Shown here piece after piece: positions 20,208 through 33,600 of a stretch of 64,000 nucleotides of DNA. Position 1 is the stretch's first letter. The number at the start of each line of letters is the position of its first letter. A program made the translations under genes and the position numbers. The DNA comes from Hetaerina americana (taxonomy: Eukaryota > Arthropoda > Insecta > Odonata > Calopterygidae), in assembly GCA_022747635.1 (NCBI GenBank), contig JAKTNV010000064.1:1603450-1667449 (forward strand), written 5' to 3'. The notes under the pieces are model-generated. The model was not told the DNA's origin and made no database searches. It worked only from the letters and a program-made list of their open reading frames with translations.

Positions 20208-21116
20208 AGGGTGCGTTCCAAAAGTAATGCAATAGAATTTCCCACCCACCATTGTTGGTCGGAGTTGGATAAAACTACTTGAAGTAGGTTGGGGGAACGC
20301 TAAACTTTGCCGCATAACCAATCTCAGTGCTCCCCAAGCTATGAAAGCGGCAGTTGTTGTAAAATTCTGCGCGCCAACCCTGTCACGAAAGACCAACCGA
20401 GCGGAAATTTCAAGTGAACTTTTTCAACGTTTTGAATATTATTATAATTTTAATATTTTGGATTTTTTGGACAGCGTTTTTACTGGTGATGAAACCTGGG
20501 GTTTTGAATACGACCCAGATACAAAACTCCAAAGCTCTGATTGGCACACCGACCAGTCCCCCAAGCCCATAAAGCCAAGAATGAGCAAATGAAAATTGAA
20601 CGCAATGTTCATTGTGTTTTTCGACGGTAAAGGAGTGGTCCCTAAGGAGTTTGTTCCTTAAGGGCAGACAGTTAACGCTCCGTACTACGTGTATGTGCCG
20701 GAAAGACTCCGAAAAAGGGTCATCAGGACGAGAAAAGACATCTCCGCTCCCTGGCAACTCCTTCACGACAACGCGCTACGAGTCCGCGAGTTCCTGGCCA
20801 AACACCAGGTGCCAACGCTACCCCACCCCCCTTATAGTCCTTGCGTCGCCCCAGCAGACTTCTTTTTTGTTCCCTCGGATTAAGGCAGCTCTGAAAGGAA
20901 CCCGTTTGTCGTCCATACAAGAGATCCAATCAGCCGTGACGAAGACCTCGCGAGAGGTCCCCGAAGACGCCTTCCAGGGCGCATGACAGAGGCCATGGCA
21001 GAGTCGCTGGAAAACATGTGTATATGGTCCAAGGACAGTACTTTAAAGTGTTTGGGCAAATCTATTCAATAAATTACTTTCAAAAAAATAAAAGCATTAC
21101 TTTCAATACGCACCCT
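20208..21116 (+). mobile_element. Decayed mariner of a second family, copy 1
   Basis: The terminal inverted repeats are AGGGTGCGTTCCAAAAGTAA at 20208 and, at the right end, GCATTACTTTCAATACGCAC running to 21116; a TA precedes the left end. It is about 909 bp. A related copy in the opposite orientation is at 42878-43776. Confidence 0.8.
20341..20986 (+). pseudogene. Mariner transposase, decayed
   Basis: Recognisable motifs in order are FTGDETWGFEYDPDTK (first catalytic Asp region), KPRMSK followed by a stop at 20590, MFIVFFDGKG, a further stop near 20660, LLHDNALRVREFLAKH (second Asp), and PHPPYSPCVAPADFFF. In the last motif the usual YSPDLAPAD third Asp is replaced (CV). Frameshifts separate the pieces. 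The N-terminal DNA-binding region before 20341 is largely missing. It is inactive. Confidence 0.8.
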
Positions 21117-23161
21117 TTATTTCAGGGATTTCCAGTGGACGCCCTTTCTCTCTTCCTAACCTTTTATGGACGCTTCCTTTCCCTCACCTCTTACTACCAC
21201 CTGGTGCTCGCTCCCCCTGCCTCACACTTTTATGGTGAGGGAGGGAGGTGAGGGGGATCGCCGATTATTTACGTATATGTAGAACTGTCGTCTCCCGGGA
21301 AAGATCAGGCGAACCCGAAATTATATTTCTTCTTCCGTTCTCCGCCCGCGATGGTTATTCCGGTGCACCATACACTTGTGCACCGTGGGGTCATTCCCAT
21401 TGACAGTGAGGGTCGCTGGTCAGTCCACGCCATAATTCGCTTCTATTTGAAATAGCTAAGCCATGTTAATCACATGACTACACTGAACCCCTTTTTATAA
21501 TAATAAACTAACTTCTAAAAGCACTTAAAACCAATGTAACGTAAATGCCCTTTATTAGGGAATGATGGCGCGATATTGCCGAAGTGACTCGATGAAATAA
21601 GGAAAATATTCGATAGCGCAAGCAGGCTTACGTCTTATATTCTTATATGAAGCACAATTGCTACGTAAACTATGAAAGAAACGGCGTCAGATCATTGATT
21701 TACATATTCAATCAAAGACGGCGTGCGATGAAGTGAATCAGCCACGGTGGACAAATGACCGCGGTTCCGCCTATCCAGGGACACTAGGGCAAGATTACTG
21801 AGGATTACGCGAATAATCCAAATTAAATGTAAAATGAAATAATTACGCACACAATAAAATAAGAGAGCCGAAAGCCAACGCAATTTTACATCGTGTGTGT
21901 AATTATTCCTCCTCCTGGCCCGCGGGGTCCAATTGGGGAGAAATTATCCGAAAACACTGTAATTAATTCTAATTTACTAAACAAAAAATGGAATATTGTA
22001 AATATTTTCATGCGTTTACATTTCTACAGAGGTTATTTTCACTGAATCTTTGAATTTGAATTATTCTTTGGGAGATTTTTCATCTAAAACGCGCCGACGC
22101 TTAGACTGTATTCCGCTAAACTTGGGAAAATCAAGGTCAGAGGGGCAATTGTGTCCTCCGATGGAACTAAAGATGTTTGAAGATTTGTTTTAATCCGTTG
22201 TGACCATTTTAAAGGGGGTCGCGAGAGAAGGGGTAAACCCGTGAATCGTTGGGCGAGAGAGCCGGCACCTTCACCGGCGGTCCCCGCCACCGGTCCCGCC
22301 ACTCGCCCCGGCATTCAGCGGCGTATGAGAGGCACGCCCGGAGATGAATCACAGACAACACGCCCAGCCTGCAACCGACACTCGGGGTTGAGCAGATGGA
22401 GCAAGGACGACAAACTAAGAAGAAGAAAAAAAACCAAATCCCACTCAACTTAATCTGCAGTTAAAAGAGGGGATAATTGCCTCGTTGCTCAACTCACATC
22501 CAAGTTAAGAAGATGGCTCCATAACACGCAGTGTACAGAATGCAGTCGTGGTTCCCTTCCGCCACCCATTTCAGTCACAGCGTATCCACCAGTTCAAGGT
22601 CACTCAGCACCACGAGTCCGATCGTATTTACTGGGCATCCATAACCGGAACATACACACCTAATTCCACACTTCCCATGCATTTACGATGACAACTGTAC
22701 AAATATTTGTCGTTTTTTTGAAATAATAAAATGACAACGATTAATGCATATTGCCGAATAGACGTGCAAGAAATGATTTAAAAGAATTAACATTGAAATC
22801 GAATTCGTATACTGTCGCTGACTCATAAAAAGCAGAAGACAATCAATCAGCCCTCAGCAGCCCCTATCGCTCCCATCGTATTCGAAACAGCCAACAAAGC
22901 ACTTCGACGACGCTTACAAGCAGCTCGCATTGCGAATTCATTCACACTGATCCGCATTCAGCAGTATGATCTTTTTGGATCATTCAATAAATAATTCAAA
23001 TGAACCTCAACGCCGTATTCTGCTATTGATTCATATTGATGGTGCATACTATCTCTCAATCGCCGGATTGCGTAAAGGAAGGAAGGAGAAAGAAACAACA
23101 CCAGCGGTTGCATCTTTCATGGCGAAGTTCACTCAATAGTCAATAGCAACATCCATCTCAA

Positions 23162-23235
23162 TTACGGGTGGTGTCCTAATACCCCCCGCCACACGCCCTT
23201 TCGGCGGCTTGCGGGGTAGTAAGTAGATGTAGATG
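23162..23235 (+). repeat. Solo LINE-A 3' end (74 bp)
   Basis: Starts at the TTACGG segment just before the hairpin and ends in a GTAGAT tail (TAGTAAGTAGATGTAGATG). There are a few substitutions in the hairpin loop. It is another extreme 5' truncation like 3562-3660. Confidence 0.8.
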
Positions 23236-23836
23236 GGCGTCATCGAACTCGGGGTGTGCGGAGGCAGCCTCGACCCCGGGCCCCCCTCGGGCCCCAATCG
23301 AGTCCTCTGGCACGCAATGGCCCCAGGGGCCTCCATTTCTCCCATCCCCCTGGCGTCCGCGTTCGCTCCCCGTGGGAGACGCCGGATGCGAAAGATGCGA
23401 GCATCAGAGCCCTCGTCCCAGTTGACTTCTTAAGCTCTAGCATTCTCAAAAAGTGAAGAAGGCGACAAATAGGGAATAATCAGGCAAACGGAGCAAGTGT
23501 CTGCAGTGATTGCTTAAAATCGTGACACGACTCGGAGATAACGTAGCTTCCCCATTTTGCGGCGTCGATTTTTCGTTTATGGTTTCGAAATCAACAAAAA
23601 TAGAAACGTGTAAAGTGCGCGCAAGTGCAAGGGAAGGATGCTGGCGGCATGACTTCGCATCACTTTGACGGCGACTCACTCGAAGCGTAGTGCAGCAGGC
23701 GGAAGAAGGAACGGTGACGGGTGGAGATGGCCCCTTAGAGGGCGATCGAAACGTCATCACGATGGGCAAAAGAACTCAACGCGGCACGCCATGAGGGTTA
23801 TTAATCGATTGACCGTCCGTTCGCTCGGCGGCAGGC

Positions 23837-23872
23837 ACACACACACACACACACACAGACGCACACACACGC
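23837..23872. repeat. (CA)n microsatellite
   Basis: Imperfect CA repeat interrupted by GACG. Confidence 0.9.
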
Positions 23873-25332
23873 GCGAGCGGGAGGTGGGGTAACAGGATAT
23901 TTACGGTTACGAGAGACGGTTGCTGTGGCAACTGCGTAAATCAACGGCTCATATCCTCCGCATTGTTGCGACTCCGTCGGGGGGGAGGGGATTGTTTGGT
24001 GGGAGGGGGCGGCGTAGTGGCGATTTGAGAGGGATAAGGCGTGATGGGGGCACTTGGGAAATGGGTCCGTGTTGCCATGGATACGGACGTTGTTGACTCC
24101 GCGCCTTTCCACACATCCCCGCCCCTCTCCATTGTTCCACCATCGCCCTCCCCCCCCCCCACCGCGGGCCAGGTGATAGCCGTTTACCGTTAAATTATAT
24201 TATCGGATGCGCTCTTGAATTGGGGTCACGTGGTCCACGGCAACGGCCCAAGGAGGCGTATTTCATTGGCTGGCGGAGGATAGGGGTATGGGGGGGCAGG
24301 ACGGGGGGGGGTGGCGAGGGGAACTCCAAGGGGGTGTCTGGCCCGGCGAAAGAAGGGAGTTTCCGAAGGGGAGGGAGCCCCTTCCCCCCCAATCATCCCT
24401 CCCCCCTTCCCGGAAGCCGGCGGCCGCCTTCTCTTCTCCCGAGCAATCCCAAGCGGCCCGCGGGTCGAAGGGCCGCCGACTGCGTGCACCGCCCATTGAG
24501 TGAGTGTCCACTTCCCAAAAGGGGGGGCGCCCCCCCTGAGACGCGCACATCCACACCCAGAGGAGCACACACTTCACAAATGCTCATTTATATTTATATC
24601 CCGATCACTGTCCGATGCAGAGCTCACTCGTGTTATGCCTCTCTTCCAATTTTCACTGAATCAAAATGTTCTGCCATATTCAATGTACGGGATCTTACAC
24701 TGGATCCTCAGGTATCTGCAATTCTGGTTGACGGCGAGAGGCCAGGATTGATGGAAGCGTGCTGAGCTGTAAATTGCCCAAATTGCGAGGTCATCGCATC
24801 AGCGTGGCATCGACGAACATATAGGCATGAGTGAGCAGGGAAACATTTGAGATGGGAGGGTGTGACGTGTTCGAAGGCACTCTGGATTCGAGCAATGCTT
24901 AAGAGTCACGACCGCAAGTCTCTCCCGATGAGGAGAGTTGCGTCAACTCTGTGCGGTGCGTCCCATTGGCACACGGATCGATGATGGTCCAATGATGCAC
25001 ACAGATGCCTCCTCGCCATGGAGATGAGCAGAGGCAACCCGTGGAGCGGAGACGAAGCCATAGGCAGGAGTGGGAACGTGGAGAGCATCGAGTTGGGGAA
25101 CCCCGGGATGAAAGAAGAGGCGAGAGGTCGACGACGGAGGACACGCGGATGAGTAAGGGATGGAAGCAAGAATTGAGTGCGCTTCATTCAGGGTGACAAA
25201 TGTCCAGGCGAACACGTAAGTTAAGGAAAATGGAGAAGACGGCGGATCCAGATACACAAACGAGTCAGGTGATAGAACTCTGCGTACAGTACAATACAAT
25301 GGAACTAAACCAAACAACTTAAGCATGATGAA

Positions 25333-25482
25333 GTAAAAAAAGAAACTTTACACTTCTACAATCAAGATTTGTGATATTTCACGGCCACGGCATCGATGCT
25401 GCGCGTCATCGTCACCCGATGATGACGCGTTCCATCGAAATCATGGTCGTGAATTGTGGAAGTGTTAAGTTTCTTTTTTACC
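25333..25482. repeat. Imperfect fold-back repeat
   Basis: The left arm GTAAAAAAAGAAACTTTACA... is the approximate reverse complement of the right arm ...GTGTTAAGTTTCTTTTTTAC. The centre is near the GATGACGCG/CGCGTCATC pair (about 25402-25428). The arms differ by a ~14-base gap and several substitutions. CAACTTAAGCATG also occurs on both outer sides as a direct repeat. It could be a non-autonomous fold-back transposon. Confidence 0.55.
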
Positions 25483-25749
25483 CTAATCATGAAGTAATTC
25501 CACAGAGTTAAGCCTGAAACAGTTGTGTTCAACTTAAGCATGTTAAGTAAATACATATAATCTTAAACATATTTTAGTAATACTTGAAATAATTTCATTT
25601 TTTTCAATACATAGAGCTAGATATACCAAAAACCATAATTAACAACAAACAGATAAGAATGAGTGGGCCGCAGGAAACCTTTTCAAATACGAATTTTTGA
25701 TGATTTTGGATGGACGCAGGGTGCACAACTGTACGACGATATTCCCCTT

Positions 25750-26540
25750 GTTCTTATCAAGAGACGCTACCTGACCTCCAACAATACAAAAAGACACCCC
25801 TCTTCAGCTCTGAGTACTTTCTTCCTCCCTTCATCCCGTCTAGCATGCCTATCCTGTTCCTTTCCTTTCCTCGTTTGCCCAACATTCTCCCCTCTATGAC
25901 AGTCTTCAACATCCCACTGCCGATCAATACGCCCTTCATCCATTTTTCCTGCCTCCTTAGGATCTCTCCCAAAAAACCCCTCTCCTCCCCTCTCACCGTT
26001 CCCAGTACTTCCTCGTTTGTTCTCTTCTCTGTCCACTTCACCTTCTCCATCCTTCTCCACGCCCACATTTCAAAAGACTCCACGCTCTTTCCGCACCGCA
26101 CATAACTACACTCTTTATCAAGGTTTTGACGAGCCTTTTCTTAACATCATTACTCAGCGTCATCAATTCCCTCTTCCTTGCAAAAGCTTCTTTGCCTAGC
26201 GCAATTCTTCTCCATACGTCGCTACTACTTTGACCGTGTTGGTCCAAAATACTTCCCAGATACGTAAACTGTTCTACCTGCTCTAGTTTTTGCCCTCCTA
26301 CTTTTATGTTAAGCTTAGCCTATTTCTTTCCATAAAATCGCATAACCTTTGTTTTATTAATATTGACTTTAATCCCATACCTGTCACAGTGAATTTCCAA
26401 TTCACTCGGCAATGCTTGCAACCCCTTGGCTGACTGACAAACTAAAGCTTGATCATCAGCGAACCTAACTGATTTTACATATTCCCAACCGACTTTCATT
26501 CCTACCTCCAGTTCTTCCATGCCTCCTTGATCATTTCCTC
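25750..26540 (-). pseudogene. RTE-type LINE relic, RT end and C-terminal region
   Basis: On the minus strand the pieces are, in order, MEELEVGMKVGWEYVKSVRF, ADDQALVCQSAKGLQAL (catalytic FADD), DQHGQSSSDVWRRIALGKEA and FEMWAWRRMEKVKWTEKRTN. They match the RTE-type element at 45165-48512. Frameshifts separate the pieces. The family is the APE-endonuclease LINE group from which CFDP2-like proteins derive; I call it RTE-type with moderate confidence. Confidence 0.75.
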
Positions 26541-26734
26541 AACATATATTTAGAAATTATACTTCTTATATCTCAAATAATTTGACCAATTTGGTCCAAA
26601 ACACTTTCAACACAGTTTTACTGTTTCAAATGCCCAGGATTCTGAACTGCAATTGATAGAGTTAATTACGCCTACCGATTTCTGGAATAACAGACATCCT
26701 TTCTTTTTTTATATTCTCATGCCGCACTGACATT

Positions 26735-27650
26735 CCAATGCACTCAGCAATGCTTGTCACCATTTTTTGCTTAAAAACCTTTGGCTTGTCACCTTACGAC
26801 TGACAAACTAAAACCTGATGAGCCACGAACCTGATTTCACGAATGCCACGCCGACTTACACCCCCACCTCCAGTCCTTCCCATGCCTCTTCAATCATTTC
26901 CTCCAGATACATGGTGAAGAACACTGATCATAATGGACCTCACCTTACACCTGCCTTACACCTCTTCCTAACACTGCCCATGCGGAGTCAGTATCAGCCG
27001 CTGGCACCTGAGCGTGTACTGACTGCGGATTAGCCTCCTATCCCTCGAATCCCCCCTGTTTTTTTCACGCATTATATTCATTACTTTTACCCAACTTACT
27101 CTATCAAACGCTTTCTCGAAATCTCCGAAAGAGATAAATACGTCCTGATTGTATTCTATATTCCTCTCTATTAGTGCCATCTTAACTGCAATGGCATCAC
27201 GCGTGCGTCTTCCCTTCCTAAAGCCAAACTGATCATCCCCTAAGTAATCATTTGCTCTACTCTCTATCCTTTTGTTGATGAGAACGAGTTTAGCTGCGTG
27301 CGGAATCGAACTTATTGTCCAGTAGTTTTTAAACGATGTAATCTTTATCTCTTTTCAAATAGGAACTGATCTGACGAAGCCTTTCGGCCAAATCTCTCCG
27401 TCATAAATATCCATAGAGACTTCCTCCCACATTTTCCTAAACTTTTGAGTAGTCCCGCGGGATTGTTTTCTTTCCCCATCGCTTTATTTGATTCCCATTC
27501 CCTCCGTTCAATGCCCTTTCCATCTCGCTACCAGGTAACGCTCGACTATCCTCGTCTACATCATAGTCTCTTTCGATGTGTATGCATACTTGCTAGCCTA
27601 CTGCCTTTACCACACCTTCTATGCAATTCGTGACGTTAAGGGTCGGGACT
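26735..27650 (-). pseudogene. Second RTE-type LINE relic, central RT region
   Basis: Minus-strand pieces include NIEYNQDVFISFGDFEKAFD and a DDQFGFRKGR-like region, matching RT segments upstream of FADD. Its lower end (26735-26905) repeats the segment already present at 26380-26530 (the AFLIMIKEAW / ELEVGVKVG region). This is therefore a separate copy or a partial duplication, not a simple continuation of the first. 26541-26734 between them is not recognised. Confidence 0.65.
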
Positions 27651-30600
27651 ATTAATTGAATATCCATGGATTAATTACATTTTCTCCTTCTTACCTTCCA
27701 GTTCTGCAATACATCTACTGCTAGTAGTGGTGGTCTATCGTGTGTAGGGCTGTGATGTATTTTTTTATCCCTACTTTTTATTATATCTGAGAACTTCCTC
27801 AGAGGAAGAAATTAGCACATTTTGGGAACTAAGTTTTCCAATAGCATATACTTCCATGGGTCTGCTCGTCTTCTCATAGATTTATAGTGGATGATTTGTT
27901 CCTTTCACCTCCCCTTTAAAAACCCTCTCCATTCCAAAAAAAAACCTTTAAAAACCCTCTCCCTCCCTCTAAAATCTCTCACCCATCCCACCAGGTGCTA
28001 GCATCCCCTGCCACACACCTATTTGGTGGATCGCAGGGCATGCCCTGTAGAATTAGGGATGGCGGAATCCCCAACACAGGGGACCGATGGCGCGGATCAA
28101 GGCGATCGGTCGGGTGTCAACTGCCACAGCTGCTGGACAGAGTCTCGGAATCGGCGAGACTACAAGGGCCACGGGCACAACTCAACGTTGCGGTCAGCCC
28201 GTCAGTCCGTGGTGAGAACCCGCCGCGATAGGAAATAGTGTTTAGTGGACATGCATATGAACAATTTATTTATAAATCTAAAAAGATATATTTATCATTT
28301 CAAAATAATATAAATCTGGAATGTATATTGAAATTATGCATTTCATTAATAATTAATACAATGTTAATTTGTTTTATTGAGACTAGAAAGCATGCATTTG
28401 GAGTAAAGTCCCTCCGGAAAATATATTCAGGCTTCGCTTCCATGTCAAGTAAATAAGTTCGGAAATCGGACATGGGTAAAAAACATGAGCGGCAGTCCAC
28501 CCACGGTTCAATCATTGACCACTTCCAAAGAGTGGAGGGCAGGTCAGCTGGAAATCAAGGTGCCCACGCACGCATTTCCTCGCAGTTCTAAGGACGGGAG
28601 GTGTCGTCTCGATTGTTTTAGAATACGAAAGCAACAGCACCTAAATGCGTTTGAGTGCCTCGATCGTCGTTCATGTTAAAAATGTCCATTAGTACCGAAA
28701 TGTGTGCTGGAGAGTGAAACTGTCGGAACGACAAGTCAATAAACATTTGATATTTTACTCTCATGGAAGAAAAACATAAAAAGCGTCAAAGATCTCCGCA
28801 ATGAAACGCGTATGATTAGTGAATGCACTTTAGTCAGGCGGGATGCACTTTTTGGCCTCCAAACAGCCACTGTACACATTCGAAACTCTTTCAAGACCAT
28901 TTCTAACATGATCTGCACACATTCCATTCACTCCTAAGCACGCGCCGATTAGTCATGAATTTGGCGTGGGGTAGGGGGTGCGAGGGCAGCGGGGGCGGTG
29001 GAGGGAAGAACGGTGAGGGGTGGGGGCGTGAAGAAGGGAAGGGCGCTTCGTATTCTTCCTCCCCACGGCGGCGAGTCTTACGGCGCCCACCCCAGATGGA
29101 TCTCAGAGAAACAAAAGGGGAGGAAATGAAAGGGAGGGAGGAGGGGGAGTCCATGGCACCCGCCCAGCCCCGACCCCCGTGCGCTTCGTGAAGGGGGAGG
29201 GGGGGCCGAGGAGTCCGGATGGGAATGGGAACGGGGGGCCGGCGATCTACTACAAGGGAGCCGGAGAAAGGAAATGAAAAAACAACAAAGGTGTTGGGGA
29301 AGGAGCTCTCCATTCCTACTTCGAGGCGAGGATGGCCCGGGGGCGGTGGTCCTCCCCCCGGCGGCCCCCTTTTGCTCCCTGCTCTCTTCTCCGGCCACCG
29401 AAGGGGGAAATGACCGCTAAGGCCGCTCGTTCGGGTTATCATTGTAAACCTGCATTTGAAACACTTCACTAACGTTTCAACGACTTTTTAAATTTATTAG
29501 TGTTCCTATTTGGCCAGATATCTGAAGGCAGAATGCCATGAGCAGATAGAGCGCAGCTGATAGGAGGGTTACGGTAGGTATTTCTAGCAACCAGTACAGC
29601 CTCCCCCGAGAGAATGCCCCCCACATAACGGAGCGCGTAGAATTGGTTATGTTCCAATGGCCCACGGCGCAACACATTTCAGGTGGTTCTAGCTTTGTCA
29701 AGTTTAATAGTCAAACTTTAATATAATGGATGTGCGGTGGTCCTTTGGCAGCTAACAGTCAACAGTTCACTTCATTTTTGAGCAGATGGTCCCATCAAAT
29801 GTAATGTGCCAAAGTGCCATTTTCCCATTGCACGACGAAAAATCGGAAATTTTGGCATTCTAAACAGTTCTACTTCCCCCAAAGTTCCATGGGAAAGCAT
29901 TTATATTTTTTTTCACGAAAAATAAAATATTTAAATATTCTGTGAAATTGTAGTCTTAAAACTTTCCTTCATAATGTAAATAAAGGTTTGTAAAGATGAT
30001 GTCTGCATCGCCCGCGGACGGTCAGAGCTTTCAGGTTGGCAATTGCGGACAGGGCAAGTTAGAAATTGTTTCGCCTGCGAGCAATAAGGGCGCTTCGACA
30101 AACGCAGGGATATTATCGAGCGATTAAGATGCCTTATTCCTTCAAAACTAAAAACCACATAATTCAGTGTGGAGCTTGTATGGTAAATGATAATATTTAC
30201 ACACAGAAATGCTGGAGTAAGTAAAGAAATCTTTTCCATAATAATGAATGATATTTGCCATGTACTTTAAATTGAAAACCTCATTATACAGGTATCTTTG
30301 TCCATCCATGAACTTAAGAATGAAATATACTTTAAAATTCTTTGAACGTTGCGTTAGTTTTTAGATTTCAATCAAGCCTGGCTTATATTTTAAACAATGA
30401 TTTTGAGTGGAGTTTAGTTCACCTCAAAAGATTTTTACCTCCACCCGACCTAGGTTATCTTTACTGAGGGTTAAATAATGAAAAAATTATCAAAAATTCT
30501 TATTTTCTTTTAAGTTCACTGATGTTATGTCAATCCAAAACTCAAATGAGAGATACGGAGAGAGAGAAGTAAAACAGAGGCGTTAATTTGAAAGTGTTGT

Positions 30601-33600
30601 CCCATCAGAGACCCTTGGCGGACGAGTAGCAAGGATCCTCGAAAGGAAGGTGAGCCAACACTCGAAATTCAGGGACTCTACTCGTCATTTATGCACATGT
30701 AATCATCATAGACATACAGATATTTCCTCCAGTTATTGCTGTAATTTGAGACGATGCTGTGATAGGAAGAAGACCGTCAAAGACTTTACAGAATTAGAAC
30801 CGTTTTCTTGAGAATTGAATCTCTTCTGCCAATCACCTTTAAAAATGAGTAAAGATTCAGCAACTATAGGAAACAGTATGAGCAATCTGCTAAGGGAACA
30901 AATCACATATTTCATACGACAATTACGAAATTTATTTGCATTGTGACCTTAAATCTTTATGAGTGCCGTGAGTACTTTCCTCAATTTGTTCCAAAGATGA
31001 ATATATTTCACCATTTGCATTCTCAAATCTAGATTAATAAACTTGGAACTCTTACGTCGCGTTTTTTTCAAACTTCACATCAAATTGCGCTTTAAGAAAA
31101 ACAAAAATCCGTTGTTCTCCATCCAGGCACAACAGTTCATAATGCGTGTCTTTCTTAAAGAATTTTGAGAATGCTAGAAAACTGTTGTCATAATGCACAG
31201 GCTTTGGTTTTGTATGATATGCAAATGGTGATTATTGTGAAACCCATAATTGGTATTTAATACCTCAATCAAACCCAGAAGGCAACTTCTGCACCAACTA
31301 CGATTACGACATGCCATGACCCACGAGGAACAATTGGTGTGTATATTTCTTGTCGTATTCGATGGAGAGCGCCACAGCCCGTCGTCATAAGCAACAGCGG
31401 GCGCTATGATCCATGCAAGACAGAAGTCAGAGGACTGGTGCACAACGTCAAACATCAATGGAACATGGCGAGAAAATGCGGAAACAGTCAGTTGCGCCAC
31501 TGGTTGAGTAATAGTGGGTACAACTTTGGGGTTCTTTAAACAAAAAAGCAATAAATTAAATTCTCAAAATGCCAATGTGAGAGAAGCATCAATGGAATTT
31601 ATCAAATAAGTGGCGAAAACAGAATTATTTCCACATCCTCTGGAGGGGATATGAATGTGCCGCTCTCGGGAAGGAAGAAATATTTTTCAAACACTTGGTG
31701 TCTAAACCGCCGATTCGGGGTAGAGGCGACGAAAGGCAGCATTTGGGCATTCGTCATGATGTCAGGAGGAAGGAGTCGAGGGAAGGGGGTGACCGCTAGG
31801 GGCGGGGGAGAGGGGGAAGGGTAAAGAGAGAGGGGTGTGGGCCATCATGGGTGTGGAAAAGAGAATACCTTTTTCCCTTGCGTGCAGACCCCTTTTTAGC
31901 GTAGGGGTCCGTTTCCCAGGAGCTCCCCGAGATTCCAAGAATAAATTGCTTCGAGGCGGGGTGAAGGGCGTTGGCATGGAGTTTGCCGAAAGGTGGTTGA
32001 TACTGGCGGAATGAAAAGGGCTCCGCGGGGTGCGGGCCGTAGGAAGGCGGCGGCCGAGGAGCGGGCGCTGTTGGCGGAGGGGGAGTGGGAGCGGCGAGGT
32101 GTGGAGGAAGGACAGTTGGTTTATTGATTATCTGTCTTCATTTGTTCTCCCGACTCCATAAGCAGGGGGAGGGGTGCAGCGGGGACTCTCTGGGGCGAGG
32201 GAATCGGGGGGAGGGCGAAGGAAAGAGCACGTCCCTCCGCCCCGGGCCGACGCCCTCCCCTTCCCCGATTTGACTGCCACATCCATCGGAGTCGTCCCCG
32301 CGGGGCGAGAGGGGACTGCCCAAGGAGCACCTCGCAGCGGCGGCGGCGCTCGTGGGGGTGGTGAGGCACCCCGTGTGCATAAGGGGGCACAGTATGGGGA
32401 GGGGAATAAATTCTTTCTCCAATTGGAGAAGTGAAATCGGCACGTAATTCCCCCGTTGACATCGCACGTGGGAGTTAGAAGCAAAGGAATGAAGGCTGGA
32501 ATGAATGGTGCTGGGGAGATGAGACGGAGGGCCGACGAAGCCCTCTCGACTGAGGGCACAAATAACCCCATCCGCGCCGAGTGGCGATCTAATTGGGCAC
32601 GTTCTGGCGCGGGGGGGGTGGTGGTCCGTTGGCGACGGACGACCACGGCGGGCGGGCGATGCGCTCTCGGAGGGAGGGAGGGAGAGTCGGAATCCGCGGG
32701 ATGAAATGTACGCTTGCTTCCTTGTCTCGAGTGTCGACGATCCATCCTCGACAGTCGGCAATTGATATCCTTCCCCGAAAGAGACCACGAGGCAATGGAT
32801 GCGGCCAGGAGGGTCGCAAACATTCCCTGGTCTGATGGCCTGCAATGGATGAGTTCCCTGGAAACTAATGATTAGGGTATTTTTTACACGACCTCATCCA
32901 TCATCGATATTTCCACTCTTATAACTCTCTATGGTTTACAAGTCAAATACTCGTATCTCAGCAAAGTGACGGCGACGACGTTGAAATTTGGAATGCTAGA
33001 GATGGATCATATTCAGTTTTACCCTTTCTTCCGCGCATCGACAGTTAGTGTCATTTTTCTGATGTAGTTTGATTGTGCAGTCTTTTTTCAGCGCCGGAGC
33101 TCAATGTTGAATAAATGATATTAAAGGAAACGAGAACTATTTGTAATTCATGAATCATCTCTTTCAACGCCTTAATTTCGACGGTAGTAATATGCGGTGT
33201 GTAATTCAGAGAGATTCGACGGGGGGGCGGGGGGCAATTAGAAGGGCGTTGGTCTTAGATGTTCCCAACATCGTGGCTTATTAAACACAATGCATTGCAC
33301 AAATAGTAATGGGAGAAATGATGTTAAATTCGGTGAACCGTAGTAGTGGTTTTAATATCAAATTCACCCTCTTCCTCTTTCGCAGGATGATTTCGGCAAC
33401 CCATCAATGGGTGGGTGGGGGAAGGGAGAGAGGGAAGGGGGGGGGTGGCAGGCGGTGGTGGTACACTCGCTCGTTGGACGGCGGCGGAATGGCGTCCTCA
33501 GCTGCTCCCTCCCTCGGAGATCGCGAATTCGACTCTCGAATTATGTTTTTCCCATCAGCCTGAGCGAGCTTGGGAATTGTTCCCCTGTGTGTGCTCATAA

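Larger units (their letters stand above)
21117..25332. other. Long stretch without a recognisable gene
   Basis: It contains two small repeats listed separately. 22210-22330, 23240-23350 and 23980-24540 are GC-rich with overlapping open frames on both strands that look compositional. I found no domain, no convincing splice sites and no RNA gene. Host regulatory or intronic sequence is possible but cannot be shown here. Confidence 0.35.

Noticed and set aside
24195..24765. Several open frames on both strands
   Set aside because: Overlapping in four frames with low-complexity content; compositional artefact.
32121..32845. Long overlapping minus-strand open frames (over 230 codons)
   Set aside because: GC-rich, G-run-rich DNA is open in several frames at once; the peptides are Pro/Ser/Arg-rich with no domain.
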